Origin: Spiribacter roseus
GTDB lineage: Bacteria; Pseudomonadota; Gammaproteobacteria; Nitrococcales; Nitrococcaceae
Length of the DNA: 64,000 nt
Assembly (NCBI RefSeq): GCF_002813635.1
Contig: NZ_CP016382.1
Location: forward strand, 62,001 to 126,000
Direction: 5' to 3'
In this document: in pieces, positions 29,161 to 44,107 of the stretch
Layout: each line of letters starts with the position of its first letter
Position numbering within the stretch: the stretch's first letter is position 1
Notes under the pieces: model-generated
The model's database searches: none
Seen by the model: only the letters and a program-made list of their open reading frames with translations
Told to the model about the DNA's origin: nothing
Position numbers and translations under genes: made by a program

Positions 29161-30614
<1,454 letters not shown>

Positions 30615-30622
<8 letters not shown>

Positions 30623-31679
30623 GCCAGGCCGGGCTCAGAGAGCGGACGGCATCGACCATGGCCTCGACATGTTCCGGGGGGATCTGGGGGTGTACGCCGT
30701 GACCGAGGTTGAAGACATGACCGCTGCCGGGGCCGAACTCCCGCAGCACGCGTTCGACCTCGCGACGGATGACTTCGGGGCGCGCGTAGAGGATGCTCGG
30801 GTCGAGATTGCCCTGCAGGGCCACGCGATCGCCCACCCGGCGCCGCGCTTCGTCCATTGACAGCGTCCAGTCGATGCCCAGCGCGTCGGCACCGCTGTCG
30901 GCGATGGTCTCGAGCCAGATGCCGCCGCCTTTGGTGAAGAAGGTCACTGGCACGCGCCGGCCTTCGCGGCTGCGGATCAGCCCGTCGATGATCTGCTGGG
31001 CGTACTGCAGTGACAGCCGCGGATAGACATCGTGGGCCAGCGCGCCGCCCCAGGTGTCAAAGATCATCACCGCCTGGGCACCCGCCTCGATCTGCGCGTT
31101 GAGATAGGCGGTGACGGCGCGCGCGGTTTTCTCGAGCAGGCGGGCCATGACCTGGGGCTCGTCGTAGGCGAGCGCCTTGATATGGCGGAAGTCCTTGCTG
31201 CTGCCGCCCTCGACCATATAGGTCGCCAGCGTCCAGGGGCTGCCGGCGAAGCCGATCAGCGGGACGCTGCCTTCCAGCGCCTGTCGGACCCGGCTCACGG
31301 CATCGGTGACGTAGCGCAGTTCGGCGTCCACATCCGGCACCGGCAGGCGGTCGACGCTGGCGGCATCACGCACCGTATGCTCAAAGCGCGGACCCTCGCC
31401 GGGCTCAAAATAGAGCCCCAGGCCCATGGCGTCGGGCACGGTGAGGATGTCCGAGAACAGGATGGCGGCATCCAGGTCGAAGCGCCGCAGCGGCTGCAGG
31501 GTCACCTCGCAGGCAAGCTCGGGATTGCGGCACAGGTTCATGAAACTGCCCGCCTGGGCGCGGATTTCGCGGTACTCGGGCAGATAGCGCCCGGCCTGGC
31601 GCATGATCCAGACCGGGGTGCGGTCGACGGGCTCGCGGGCGAGGGCCCGCAGGAGACGGTCGTTGTGCAGTTCGCTCAT
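30615..31679 (-). CDS. hemE: Uroporphyrinogen decarboxylase
   Basis: 354 residues from ATG 31679, the same length as E. coli HemE, with the family start [21 protein letters not shown]. Conserved [42 protein letters not shown] and [15 protein letters not shown] are all visible. It removes four carboxylates from uroporphyrinogen III. A GTG two codons earlier is possible. The order gltB-gltD-hemE is common in gammaproteobacteria. Confidence 0.97.
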
Positions 31680-31693
31680 GACCACGGGCCGGC

Positions 31694-37562
<5,869 letters not shown>

Positions 37563-37713
37563 GCTAACTGCCTCTCTGTTATTGGCTGGGGTTGGGCGTC
37601 GCCCGGCGTTCGGGCCGCATCGGGGCCCGGTGCGGACGACGCCTCCGGCGGCGCCAGCAGTTGACGTCCTCAATCAATGCGCGACTTCCATGTCAGCGGG
37701 CAAATGGTTGGAC

Positions 37714-37742
37714 AATATAGCGCGGGCGGCGTTTTGCGGCAA
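37714..37742 (-). promoter_or_regulatory. Sigma-70 promoter for gltBD
   Basis: On the minus strand TTGCCG (37737-37742) and TATATT (37714-37719) are separated by exactly 17 bases. The -35 ends two bases before the dgt stop. The leader to gltB would be about 145 bases; no riboswitch-like fold or attenuator was recognised in it. Confidence 0.65.
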
Positions 37743-37744
37743 TG

Positions 37745-38917
37745 TCAGGTGAGCTTGGCGGGATCGGTCAGGCGCTCGTATTCCTCCAGTGCAAAGCGGT
37801 CGGTCATGCCCGCGATATAGTCCGCAATCACCCGTGCCTGACCGCGTCGGCCGTTGCGCCCGGCCCGCTCGCGGGCGCTCTCGGCGAACTCCGGGGGCAG
37901 CAGTTGGAGGTCGGCCATGAAGCGCTCGAACAGGCTGTGGACCACATGGTCCGCCTTGGTGGTCATGCGGTGCACCCGGTAGTGCCGGTAGAGGTTGGCC
38001 ATCAGGTGATCCTTGAGCGCCCGGTGACGCGCCTGCATGCCGGGGCTGAAGGCGATGAGTGGCTGCGCGCTCGCGCGCACATCGTCGGGTCCGAGGGGGT
38101 TGGCCCGGGTGATCCGCTCGCGGCTGGTGGTCAGCAGGTCGTTCACCTGCCCGGCGATCAGCTCGCGGACGATGCGATAGACCCGCCGCCGGCCGCCGAG
38201 GGCGGGATATTCGGCTTCGACATGGCGGTCGAGCGCGTCGATCCACTCCACCTCGCGCAGCGCATCGATATCCAGCAGTCCGGCCCGCAGGCCGTCATCG
38301 ACGTCGTGACTGTTGTAGGCGATTTCGTCGGCGACGTTGGTGAGCTGCGCCTCGAGGGATGGCTGGGTCCCGTCGATGAAGCGCTGGCCGACATCGCCCA
38401 GCCGCTCGGCATGGGCGAGCGGGCAGCGTTTGACCAGTCCTTCGCGGGTCTCGAAGGTCAGGTTGAGCCCATCGTGCTCGGGATAGCGGGTCTCGAGCTG
38501 ATCCACCACGCGCAGCGACTGGAGGTTGTGCTCGAACCCGCCGTACTCGGCCATGCAGTCGTTGAGCGCGGTCTGCCCGGCATGCCCGAAGGGCGTGTGG
38601 CCCAGGTCGTGGGCCAGTGCGATCGCCTCGGTCAGATCCTCGTTAAGGCCCAGTGCCCGGGCGATGGTGCGCGCGATCTGCGCCACCTCGAGGCTGTGGG
38701 TGAGGCGCGTCCGGAACAGGTCGCCCTCGTGATTGACGAATACCTGGGTCTTGTACTCAAGGCGCCGGAATGCCGCGCTGTGAATGATCCGGTCGCGGTC
38801 GCGCTGAAAGGCGTTGCGCAGGTCGGGGCGGCTGTCCGCATGACGCCGGCCGCGGCTGGTGGACGGGCGGCAGGCAAACGCCGCCAGGCCGAGGGGGTCA
38901 CTGGCCGGCTCAGTCAT
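37745..38917 (-). CDS. dgt: dGTP triphosphohydrolase-like HD phosphohydrolase
   Basis: 390 residues from ATG 38917, eight bases inside the aroB end. HD-domain metal ligands are visible in RTRLTHSLEVAQIARTIAR and IALAHDLGHTPFGHAG, with VADEIAYNSHDVDDGLRAGL later. It belongs to the shorter dGTPase-like subfamily that removes triphosphate from dNTPs, rather than the 505-residue E. coli Dgt. Position after aroK-aroB is frequent in proteobacteria. Confidence 0.9.
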   Translation of the reverse strand: MTEPASDPLGLAAFACRPSTSRGRRHADSRPDLRNAFQRDRDRIIHSAAFRRLEYKTQVFVNHEGDLFRTRLTHSLEVAQIARTIARALGLNEDLTEAIALAHDLGHTPFGHAGQTALNDCMAEYGGFEHNLQSLRVVDQLETRYPEHDGLNLTFETREGLVKRCPLAHAERLGDVGQRFIDGTQPSLEAQLTNVADEIAYNSHDVDDGLRAGLLDIDALREVEWIDALDRHVEAEYPALGGRRRVYRIVRELIAGQVNDLLTTSRERITRANPLGPDDVRASAQPLIAFSPGMQARHRALKDHLMANLYRHYRVHRMTTKADHVVHSLFERFMADLQLLPPEFAESARERAGRNGRRGQARVIADYIAGMTDRFALEEYERLTDPAKLT

Positions 38918-40004
38918 GGCCTTCCGCCTCCAGTGTTGCGGTGAGGGCATCGGGGTCATAATCGGCGGTGACCGTGGCGTCCCCCAGGGCCCGCAAGAGC
39001 ACCAGGCGCAACGCGCCGTCGCGGTTTTTCTTGTCGCGGGCCATGAATTCGCGGAAGCGCCCGGCGCCCATGTCGGCGGGCGCATGCACCGGCAGCCCGG
39101 CGCGCTCGATAAGGGCGATGGCCCGGTCGCGGTCGCGGGCATTGATCCAGCCGAGCCGCGCGGACAGGCGCGCCGCCATACACATGCCGGCGGCAATCGC
39201 CTCGCCATGCAGCCAATCGCCATAGCCACGGGCAGCTTCGATGGCATGGCCGAAGGTATGCCCCAGATTGAGCAGGGCACGCTGGCCGGCCTCGCGCTCG
39301 TCGGCGGCGACGATGGCGGCCTTGTTACGGCAGCAGCGCTCGACGATATGGGCCAGCGTGGCGGGATCGCGCGCCATCGCCGCGTCGAGGTGGGCTTCGA
39401 GCCAGGTAAGGAAATCGGCGTCGCCCAGCAGGGCGTACTTGATGACCTCGGCCATGCCGGCGCGCAGTTCCCGTTGCGGCAGGCTGTCCAGCACGGCCGG
39501 ATCGGCGATGACCGCGCGGGGCTGGTGGAAGGCGCCGATCATGTTCTTGCCGCGGGGATGGTTGACGCCGGTCTTGCCCCCCACGGACGAGTCGACCATG
39601 GCCAGTAGCGTGGTGGGCACCTGAACAAAGCCCACCCCGCGTTGGTAGGTGGCGGCGACGAACCCCGCCAGATCGCCGATGACGCCGCCGCCCAGGGCCA
39701 CCACCTGGCAGTCGCGGCTGAAGCCGTTGACCAGCAGGGTGTCGAATACCGGCAGCATCGATTCGAGCCGTTTTTCCTGTTCGCCGTCCGGCAGGCAGGC
39801 GCTGGCCAGGCGACGGTCCGCGAATGCCGCACGCAGTCGGTCGAGGTACAACGGCGCGACGGTCTCGTTGCTGATCACCATGACTTCGCGGGCGTCGATG
39901 GAATCGCGCAGGCAGCGGGGATCATCGAGCAGGCCGCGGCCGATCAGGATGGGGTAGCTGCGCTCGCCCAGGGCGACGTCGACGCGGCGGGGTTTATCCG
40001 TCAT
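38910..40004 (-). CDS. aroB: 3-dehydroquinate synthase
   Basis: 364 residues from ATG 40004. NAD site GGGVIGDLAGFVAATYQRGV, the substrate region PTTLLAMVDSSVGGKTGVNHP and the metal histidine in LNLGHTFGHAIE are present. It converts DAHP to 3-dehydroquinate. It overlaps the aroK end by 11 bases and dgt by eight. Confidence 0.97.
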   Translation of the reverse strand: MTDKPRRVDVALGERSYPILIGRGLLDDPRCLRDSIDAREVMVISNETVAPLYLDRLRAAFADRRLASACLPDGEQEKRLESMLPVFDTLLVNGFSRDCQVVALGGGVIGDLAGFVAATYQRGVGFVQVPTTLLAMVDSSVGGKTGVNHPRGKNMIGAFHQPRAVIADPAVLDSLPQRELRAGMAEVIKYALLGDADFLTWLEAHLDAAMARDPATLAHIVERCCRNKAAIVAADEREAGQRALLNLGHTFGHAIEAARGYGDWLHGEAIAAGMCMAARLSARLGWINARDRDRAIALIERAGLPVHAPADMGAGRFREFMARDKKNRDGALRLVLLRALGDATVTADYDPDALTATLEAEGHD

Positions 40005-40527
40005 GCGAGGGCTCCGTCTGCTGCAGGCGCCGGGCCAGTTGCTCGGCGATCCGCTCCGGTGATCCATCCCGGGTATCGATGCTGATATCCGCGATGGCTT
40101 CGTAGATCGGCGCTCGTGCCTCGAGGATCGCCGCCAGCCGTCCGGCCGGGTCGTCGCCGCGCAGTAGCGGGCGATCGCTATGCCGGGTGCGTGCGATCTG
40201 CGTGGCCACATCGGCGCGCAGATAGACCACCTGGCCGCGCTCGCGCAGACAGCGCTGATTGGCCGGGTCGAGCACGGCGCCGCCGCCGGTGGCGAGCAGG
40301 GTACGCGGCTGCCGGGTCAGTGTCTCAAGCAGCTCCGACTCGCGGCGTCGGAAGCCCGCCTCGCCCTCGATGTCGAAAATGCGTGGGATGTCGACGCCGG
40401 TCCGCGCCTCGATGGCGGCGTCCAGATCGACGAACGACAGCGCCAGCCGCGCCGCCAGGCGGCGGCCGATGGTGCTCTTGCCCGCGCCCATGGGGCCGAC
40501 GAGGAATACCCGGTCAATCCTGCTCAT
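39994..40527 (-). CDS. aroK: Shikimate kinase
   Basis: 177 residues. Walker A GPMGAGKS at 11-18, shikimate-binding DLDAAIEARTGVDI and GGGAVLDPANQ, and the LID region RPLLRGDDPAGRL are visible. It phosphorylates shikimate at O3. The ATG overlaps the pilQ stop (ATGA), so the pil and aro genes form one coupled series. Confidence 0.97.
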   Translation of the reverse strand: MSRIDRVFLVGPMGAGKSTIGRRLAARLALSFVDLDAAIEARTGVDIPRIFDIEGEAGFRRRESELLETLTRQPRTLLATGGGAVLDPANQRCLRERGQVVYLRADVATQIARTRHSDRPLLRGDDPAGRLAAILEARAPIYEAIADISIDTRDGSPERIAEQLARRLQQTEPSHDG

Positions 40528-41633
40528 GGTTCTGATTCTATCGCGTTTGTGGGTGTGCCCGGAGCCTCGAGGATGCGGGGTGTGACAAAGATCAGCAATT
40601 CGCTGCGGTCGTTGACGGCGGTGCGGCGCTGAAAGAGCTGTCCCACCAGTGGCAGATCCGACAGTCCGGGGACGCGGCGCACGCCATCGCGGCGCGTCTG
40701 TTCGAACACGCCGCCGAGGACCACGGTCTCGCCGTCGGCGACCAGCACGTGGGTGCGCACCGCTTGGGTGTTGATGGCCGGGCCCTCCGGGGTCTCCTCG
40801 CCGCGGCTGTCCTGGTTGATCGCCAGGGTCAGCTGCACCTGGTCATCCGGGGTGATCTGGGGTGTCGCCACCAGCCCCAGAACCGCTTCCCGGAAGGCGA
40901 TGCTGGTGGCGCCGCTGGAGGTGGCCTGCTCGAAGGGGATCTGCACGCCCTGCTTGATTTCGGCCTGCCGGTTGCTGGCAGTGACCACGCGTGGGCTTGA
41001 GATGATCTCGCCCTTGTTCTCGCTCTCCATGGCCGAGAGCTCGAGCTCGAGCAGGTAGCTGCCGATCTTGCCGATGGCCACCCCGGCGCCGCCGGCGGCA
41101 TTGCTGGCGGGCAGATCCACCATCAGGCCGTCGGCATCCAGCGTGCCGCCGCTGGTGATGCGGGTGTCGCCGGTCTGATTGCGACGCGCGGCATTGAAGC
41201 GCACGCCGATCTCGTTACTGAAATCGTCACTTGCGATCACGATCCGCGCCTCGATAAGCACCTGCCTCACCGGCACGTCAAGACGCTCGACCAGCGTCCG
41301 GGCCTGCTGGATGGCGCGATCCGACCCGCGGATGATGAGGGTGTTGGTGCGCCCATCGACACTGACCCGCGCATCGTCGAGCAGACTGGCGAGCTCGCCG
41401 GCATTGGCATAACGGATCGGCATGAACACCGTCCGTGCCGGCGTGGTGGCCGGCGCGTCGGTGGCGGGCCCCGGCTCGGCGGTGATGGCTTCGACGTGCT
41501 CGCGCACCTCCGGCAGGGTCACCGAGTCGACGTCCAGCTGAACCGGCTGGGCGACCGCGGGCAGGGCCACGCCATGCAGCGTGATCAGGGCGATGAGCGC
41601 CGCGGGTAGCGGCCGGATGAGGGGAAGGGGCAT
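40524..41633 (-). CDS. pilQ: Short type IV pilus secretin PilQ
   Basis: 369 residues, about half the usual ~700. A signal peptide ends near residue 28 (VALPAVAQ). One N1-type secretin ring domain lies at about 70-125 (VFMPIRYANAGELASLL to RTLVERLDVPVRQVLIEA). The secretin barrel domain occupies about 190-355, ending with VPGLSDLPLVGQLFQRR and ELLIFVTPRIL. AMIN and N0 domains are missing. It should form the outer-membrane pore for a type IV pilus or DNA-uptake pilus. AGGAG precedes the ATG; the reading frame is intact, so this is a compact form and not an obvious pseudogene. Confidence 0.88.
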   Translation of the reverse strand: MPLPLIRPLPAALIALITLHGVALPAVAQPVQLDVDSVTLPEVREHVEAITAEPGPATDAPATTPARTVFMPIRYANAGELASLLDDARVSVDGRTNTLIIRGSDRAIQQARTLVERLDVPVRQVLIEARIVIASDDFSNEIGVRFNAARRNQTGDTRITSGGTLDADGLMVDLPASNAAGGAGVAIGKIGSYLLELELSAMESENKGEIISSPRVVTASNRQAEIKQGVQIPFEQATSSGATSIAFREAVLGLVATPQITPDDQVQLTLAINQDSRGEETPEGPAINTQAVRTHVLVADGETVVLGGVFEQTRRDGVRRVPGLSDLPLVGQLFQRRTAVNDRSELLIFVTPRILEAPGTPTNAIESEP

Positions 41634-41636
41634 CCG

Positions 41637-42533
41637 CTATTCTCCTGCCGATGGCGGTCCCGGCTGTCGGGGAATGATCCGCATGGGGGCGTCGGGGTTG
41701 CTGGGGCCGGGCGCCACGCTGATCGCACCGGATTGAATGCGCGCCAGCTGCCCCAGCCCGGCGATCGGGTCGCCGCGCTGGTGTCGCTGCAGCGGACCGT
41801 CGGCCCGGCGGATCAGTGCCCACTGCCGATCGCCGCGGATGATCCGGCCGATGTAGCGGATATCGGTGTCGGCGATGGGCATGGAGGGGCTGGCGCTGGC
41901 GAAGGGGTTGGCCGGCGGTCTCCCCGGGGGCACGGCGTCCGGTCGCGGGGTTTCGGCGATCCAGCCCAAGCTGGTCTCCGCGGGCTGGGACGCCCCCGCC
42001 ACCGACGGCTGCCAGTAGACGTCCAGGTTCAGCGTCAGGACGATTCCGCCCGGTTGCGCATCGGCATCGCCATCGTTGAATTCGAGGCCGGTCATGGCGA
42101 TCCCGCGGGTGGTCTGCTCGACGCCGGCCAGAAACCGCATCAGGGGCGTCCACCCGCCGTTTAGGCGCACCACCAGGCGGCGTTGATGGTAGGCGGGCGT
42201 CGCTCGGGTGGTGCCGGGGTCGATGTCGACCAGACGTGCGCCGTTGTCGGCAGCCAGTCCCGCCAGATGACTCACCAGCCGGGACTCGTCCGCTGCTGCC
42301 GGCAGGCGCATGGGGTGATGGCGGAGGGCGCTGCGCCGCCGCTCGATCGCCGCTGTGACTGCCTTGCGGTCGGCGAGGCGGCGTTGCTCGGCATCCAGAC
42401 GCTGGGCAAGGGGGGCGCGGCTTTCGGCCAGCCGGTCGCGCTCGGCCAGCGCCGGTCGCAGGGCAATCAGCCAGCCGGCGATCAGCCCCAGCAACAGCCC
42501 CACGCCCGCGGTCTTGAGCGCTTTAACGGTCAT
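41637..42533 (-). CDS. Fused PilO-PilP type IV pilus alignment protein
   Basis: 298 residues. Residues 1-170 match PilO: one membrane helix at about 8-28, a coiled-coil stretch (ERDRLAESRAPLAQRLDAEQ), then the ferredoxin-like periplasmic fold with RRLVVRLNGGWTPLMRFLAGVE. Residues ~195-290 match PilP: NPFASAS, then IRYIGRIIRGDRQWALI, a GD pair and the GQLARIQSGAISV beta strands. The lipoprotein signal that separate PilP proteins carry is absent. The protein would join inner-membrane PilMNO to the PilQ secretin in one chain. It overlaps pilN by 11 bases and lies three bases before pilQ. Confidence 0.82.
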   Translation of the reverse strand: MTVKALKTAGVGLLLGLIAGWLIALRPALAERDRLAESRAPLAQRLDAEQRRLADRKAVTAAIERRRSALRHHPMRLPAAADESRLVSHLAGLAADNGARLVDIDPGTTRATPAYHQRRLVVRLNGGWTPLMRFLAGVEQTTRGIAMTGLEFNDGDADAQPGGIVLTLNLDVYWQPSVAGASQPAETSLGWIAETPRPDAVPPGRPPANPFASASPSMPIADTDIRYIGRIIRGDRQWALIRRADGPLQRHQRGDPIAGLGQLARIQSGAISVAPGPSNPDAPMRIIPRQPGPPSAGE

Positions 42534-43089
42534 CGTCCACCGTCGGCGTTGACGGGCGCGTCAGGGTCAGCCGGAACCCGCGGCGTTCCCCGCCCTCGGC
42601 GGCCAGGTGGGTCAGCCGCTGCGGGTGAAACCCCGCGAACGCCGGCGCGGCACGCAGCGCGTCGATGAGCCGCGGCAGGGCATCGGGCTGTCGGCTGTGG
42701 CCCTCGATGACGCGTTCTTCGGCGTGGATCCGCAACCGGGTCAGGGCGATCGTCGGCGGGCGCGCGGCCAGCGTCTGGGTCAGTGCATCCGGCGCGCGGC
42801 GGCGTTGCTCGCCCAGTGTCTCAGTCACTGCATGGCGGGCATCGAGGCGCTCGCGGGTGCGCTCGAGGCGACCTTGGGCTTCGATCGCCGGGGCAAGCTC
42901 GGCGAGCTGCGCCTCGAGCTCGGCCTGATGCGCCCGGTCCGCGGCATTCTGCTGATCGACGCGGGTGGCGATGATGGCGAGGGCCATCAGCCCCGCCAGG
43001 CCCCCGCCAAGGCCGATCAGCGCCAGCCGCCAACGCCGCCGGCGGGCTTGTCGGGCGCGCCAGGGCAGCAGGTTAACGCCAATGGGCAT
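42523..43089 (-). CDS. pilN: Type IV pilus assembly protein PilN
   Basis: 188 residues from ATG 43089, which lies inside the pilM end and has GGAG eight bases upstream. The start MPIGVNLLPWRARQ is the PilN signature whose INLLPWR motif binds PilM. One membrane helix (about 23-45) and a periplasmic coiled coil plus fold follow. Longer in-frame N-termini overlap pilM and are rejected. Confidence 0.9.
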   Translation of the reverse strand: MPIGVNLLPWRARQARRRRWRLALIGLGGGLAGLMALAIIATRVDQQNAADRAHQAELEAQLAELAPAIEAQGRLERTRERLDARHAVTETLGEQRRRAPDALTQTLAARPPTIALTRLRIHAEERVIEGHSRQPDALPRLIDALRAAPAFAGFHPQRLTHLAAEGGERRGFRLTLTRPSTPTVDDDR

Positions 43090-44023
43090 AACGGTCTCCG
43101 GCATGAAGGGCCAGCCCGATGGCCGTGACAAGCCGTGACTGGTCGGCGGCGAATGCATCGGCATCGCTGGCGTCGGCCAGTTCCAGGCCGCGCAGCGGGT
43201 CCGGCAGGTAGCAGTCGCTGCCCAGCCGGCTGGCAATGGCCGCCGCCAGCGTCTGGCTGGCGCCGCCGCCGATGAGGGCCATGGCATCGGGGACGCGGGT
43301 TGAGGCACTGCCGTGGTGCATGGCGAGGGCCTGTTCAATGCGGCGCAGGCAGTCGCTGTCGCCCGGCGTATCGCTCAGCTCGTGGGTCTGGCAGTAGTGC
43401 AGACGCTGGCGATCGAAGATGCCCAGCCGCAAGCGCGCCCCTATATCAAGCAGTGCGACCGGGGCGCTGGTGGGGCCGAGCGGCAGGCGATCGTCCCGCA
43501 ACGCGGCGCGGACGCTGGCATGGGCGTCGAGGTCGATCAGCTGGCAGCGCAGTCCGGCCGCCTTGAGTTGACGCCGCCGCTCGGCAATGGCCCTGTCCCG
43601 GGCGGCCACCACAAGAACGGCCTGCTGATCCCCGTCGGGCTCGGCGGCGAGTCGCCGAAAGTCAAACGCCAGTGCCTGGCGGGACTGTTTGAGGGTCGCC
43701 TCGATATCGAGCTGGACCCGGGTCTCGAGGGCCGCCTCATGGAGACCCGCCGGGACCTTGATCACTCGGGTGATGGCCTGTTCGTCGGCCAGCGCAGTGG
43801 CAGCCAGTCGCGCGTCGGGGGCGGCGCGCCGGGCGGCCGTGGCGATGGTCGCGGCCACCGAGGCGGGTGACGGGTCGTCGACCGGATAGGGTTCGATGGC
43901 ATGGCCGGCGAGGATCATCTGCCCGCCGGCCCGGCGCAGCGCAACGGCCTTGACCGCCGTGGTGCCGCAGTCGATGCCGATGACGGCGGGGCCTCGGGAG
44001 CGCCGGCGTCGCACTGGCATCAT
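43073..44023 (-). CDS. pilM: Type IV pilus assembly protein PilM (actin-like ATPase)
   Basis: 316 residues, a little shorter than typical PilM (~350). The actin-like fold shows VIGIDCGTTAVKAVAL at residues 14-29 and VALLDIGARLRLGIF for the second phosphate loop, with LIGGGASQTL near the C-terminus. PilM is cytoplasmic and holds the PilN N-terminus. It is the first gene of pilM-N-OP-Q-aroK-aroB-dgt and is divergent from mrcA, the usual gammaproteobacterial arrangement. Confidence 0.9.
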   Translation of the reverse strand: MMPVRRRRSRGPAVIGIDCGTTAVKAVALRRAGGQMILAGHAIEPYPVDDPSPASVAATIATAARRAAPDARLAATALADEQAITRVIKVPAGLHEAALETRVQLDIEATLKQSRQALAFDFRRLAAEPDGDQQAVLVVAARDRAIAERRRQLKAAGLRCQLIDLDAHASVRAALRDDRLPLGPTSAPVALLDIGARLRLGIFDRQRLHYCQTHELSDTPGDSDCLRRIEQALAMHHGSASTRVPDAMALIGGGASQTLAAAIASRLGSDCYLPDPLRGLELADASDADAFAADQSRLVTAIGLALHAGDRYAHWR

Positions 44024-44063
44024 GATGCGGTGGGCCCCGGCGCCCCGTCGCCGCCGCCGGCGG

Positions 44064-44072
44064 TGATATACT
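44064..44072 (+). promoter_or_regulatory. Extended -10 promoter for mrcA
   Basis: TGATATACT is an extended -10 (TGn-TATACT) about 35 bases before the mrcA ATG. The -35 region is very GC-rich and matches poorly, which an extended -10 can tolerate. Read on the other strand the same AT island could serve pilM, but no -35 is seen. Confidence 0.5.
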
Positions 44073-44107
44073 CGGCTCTCGACGGGTCAGTGCATGCAAG
44101 AAGGTTC

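Noticed and set aside
37563-37673. 37-residue longer N-terminus for GltB
   Set aside because: Low-complexity sequence with no ribosome site; the GTG at 37562 has GAGAGG and leaves a 20-residue propeptide before the catalytic Cys.
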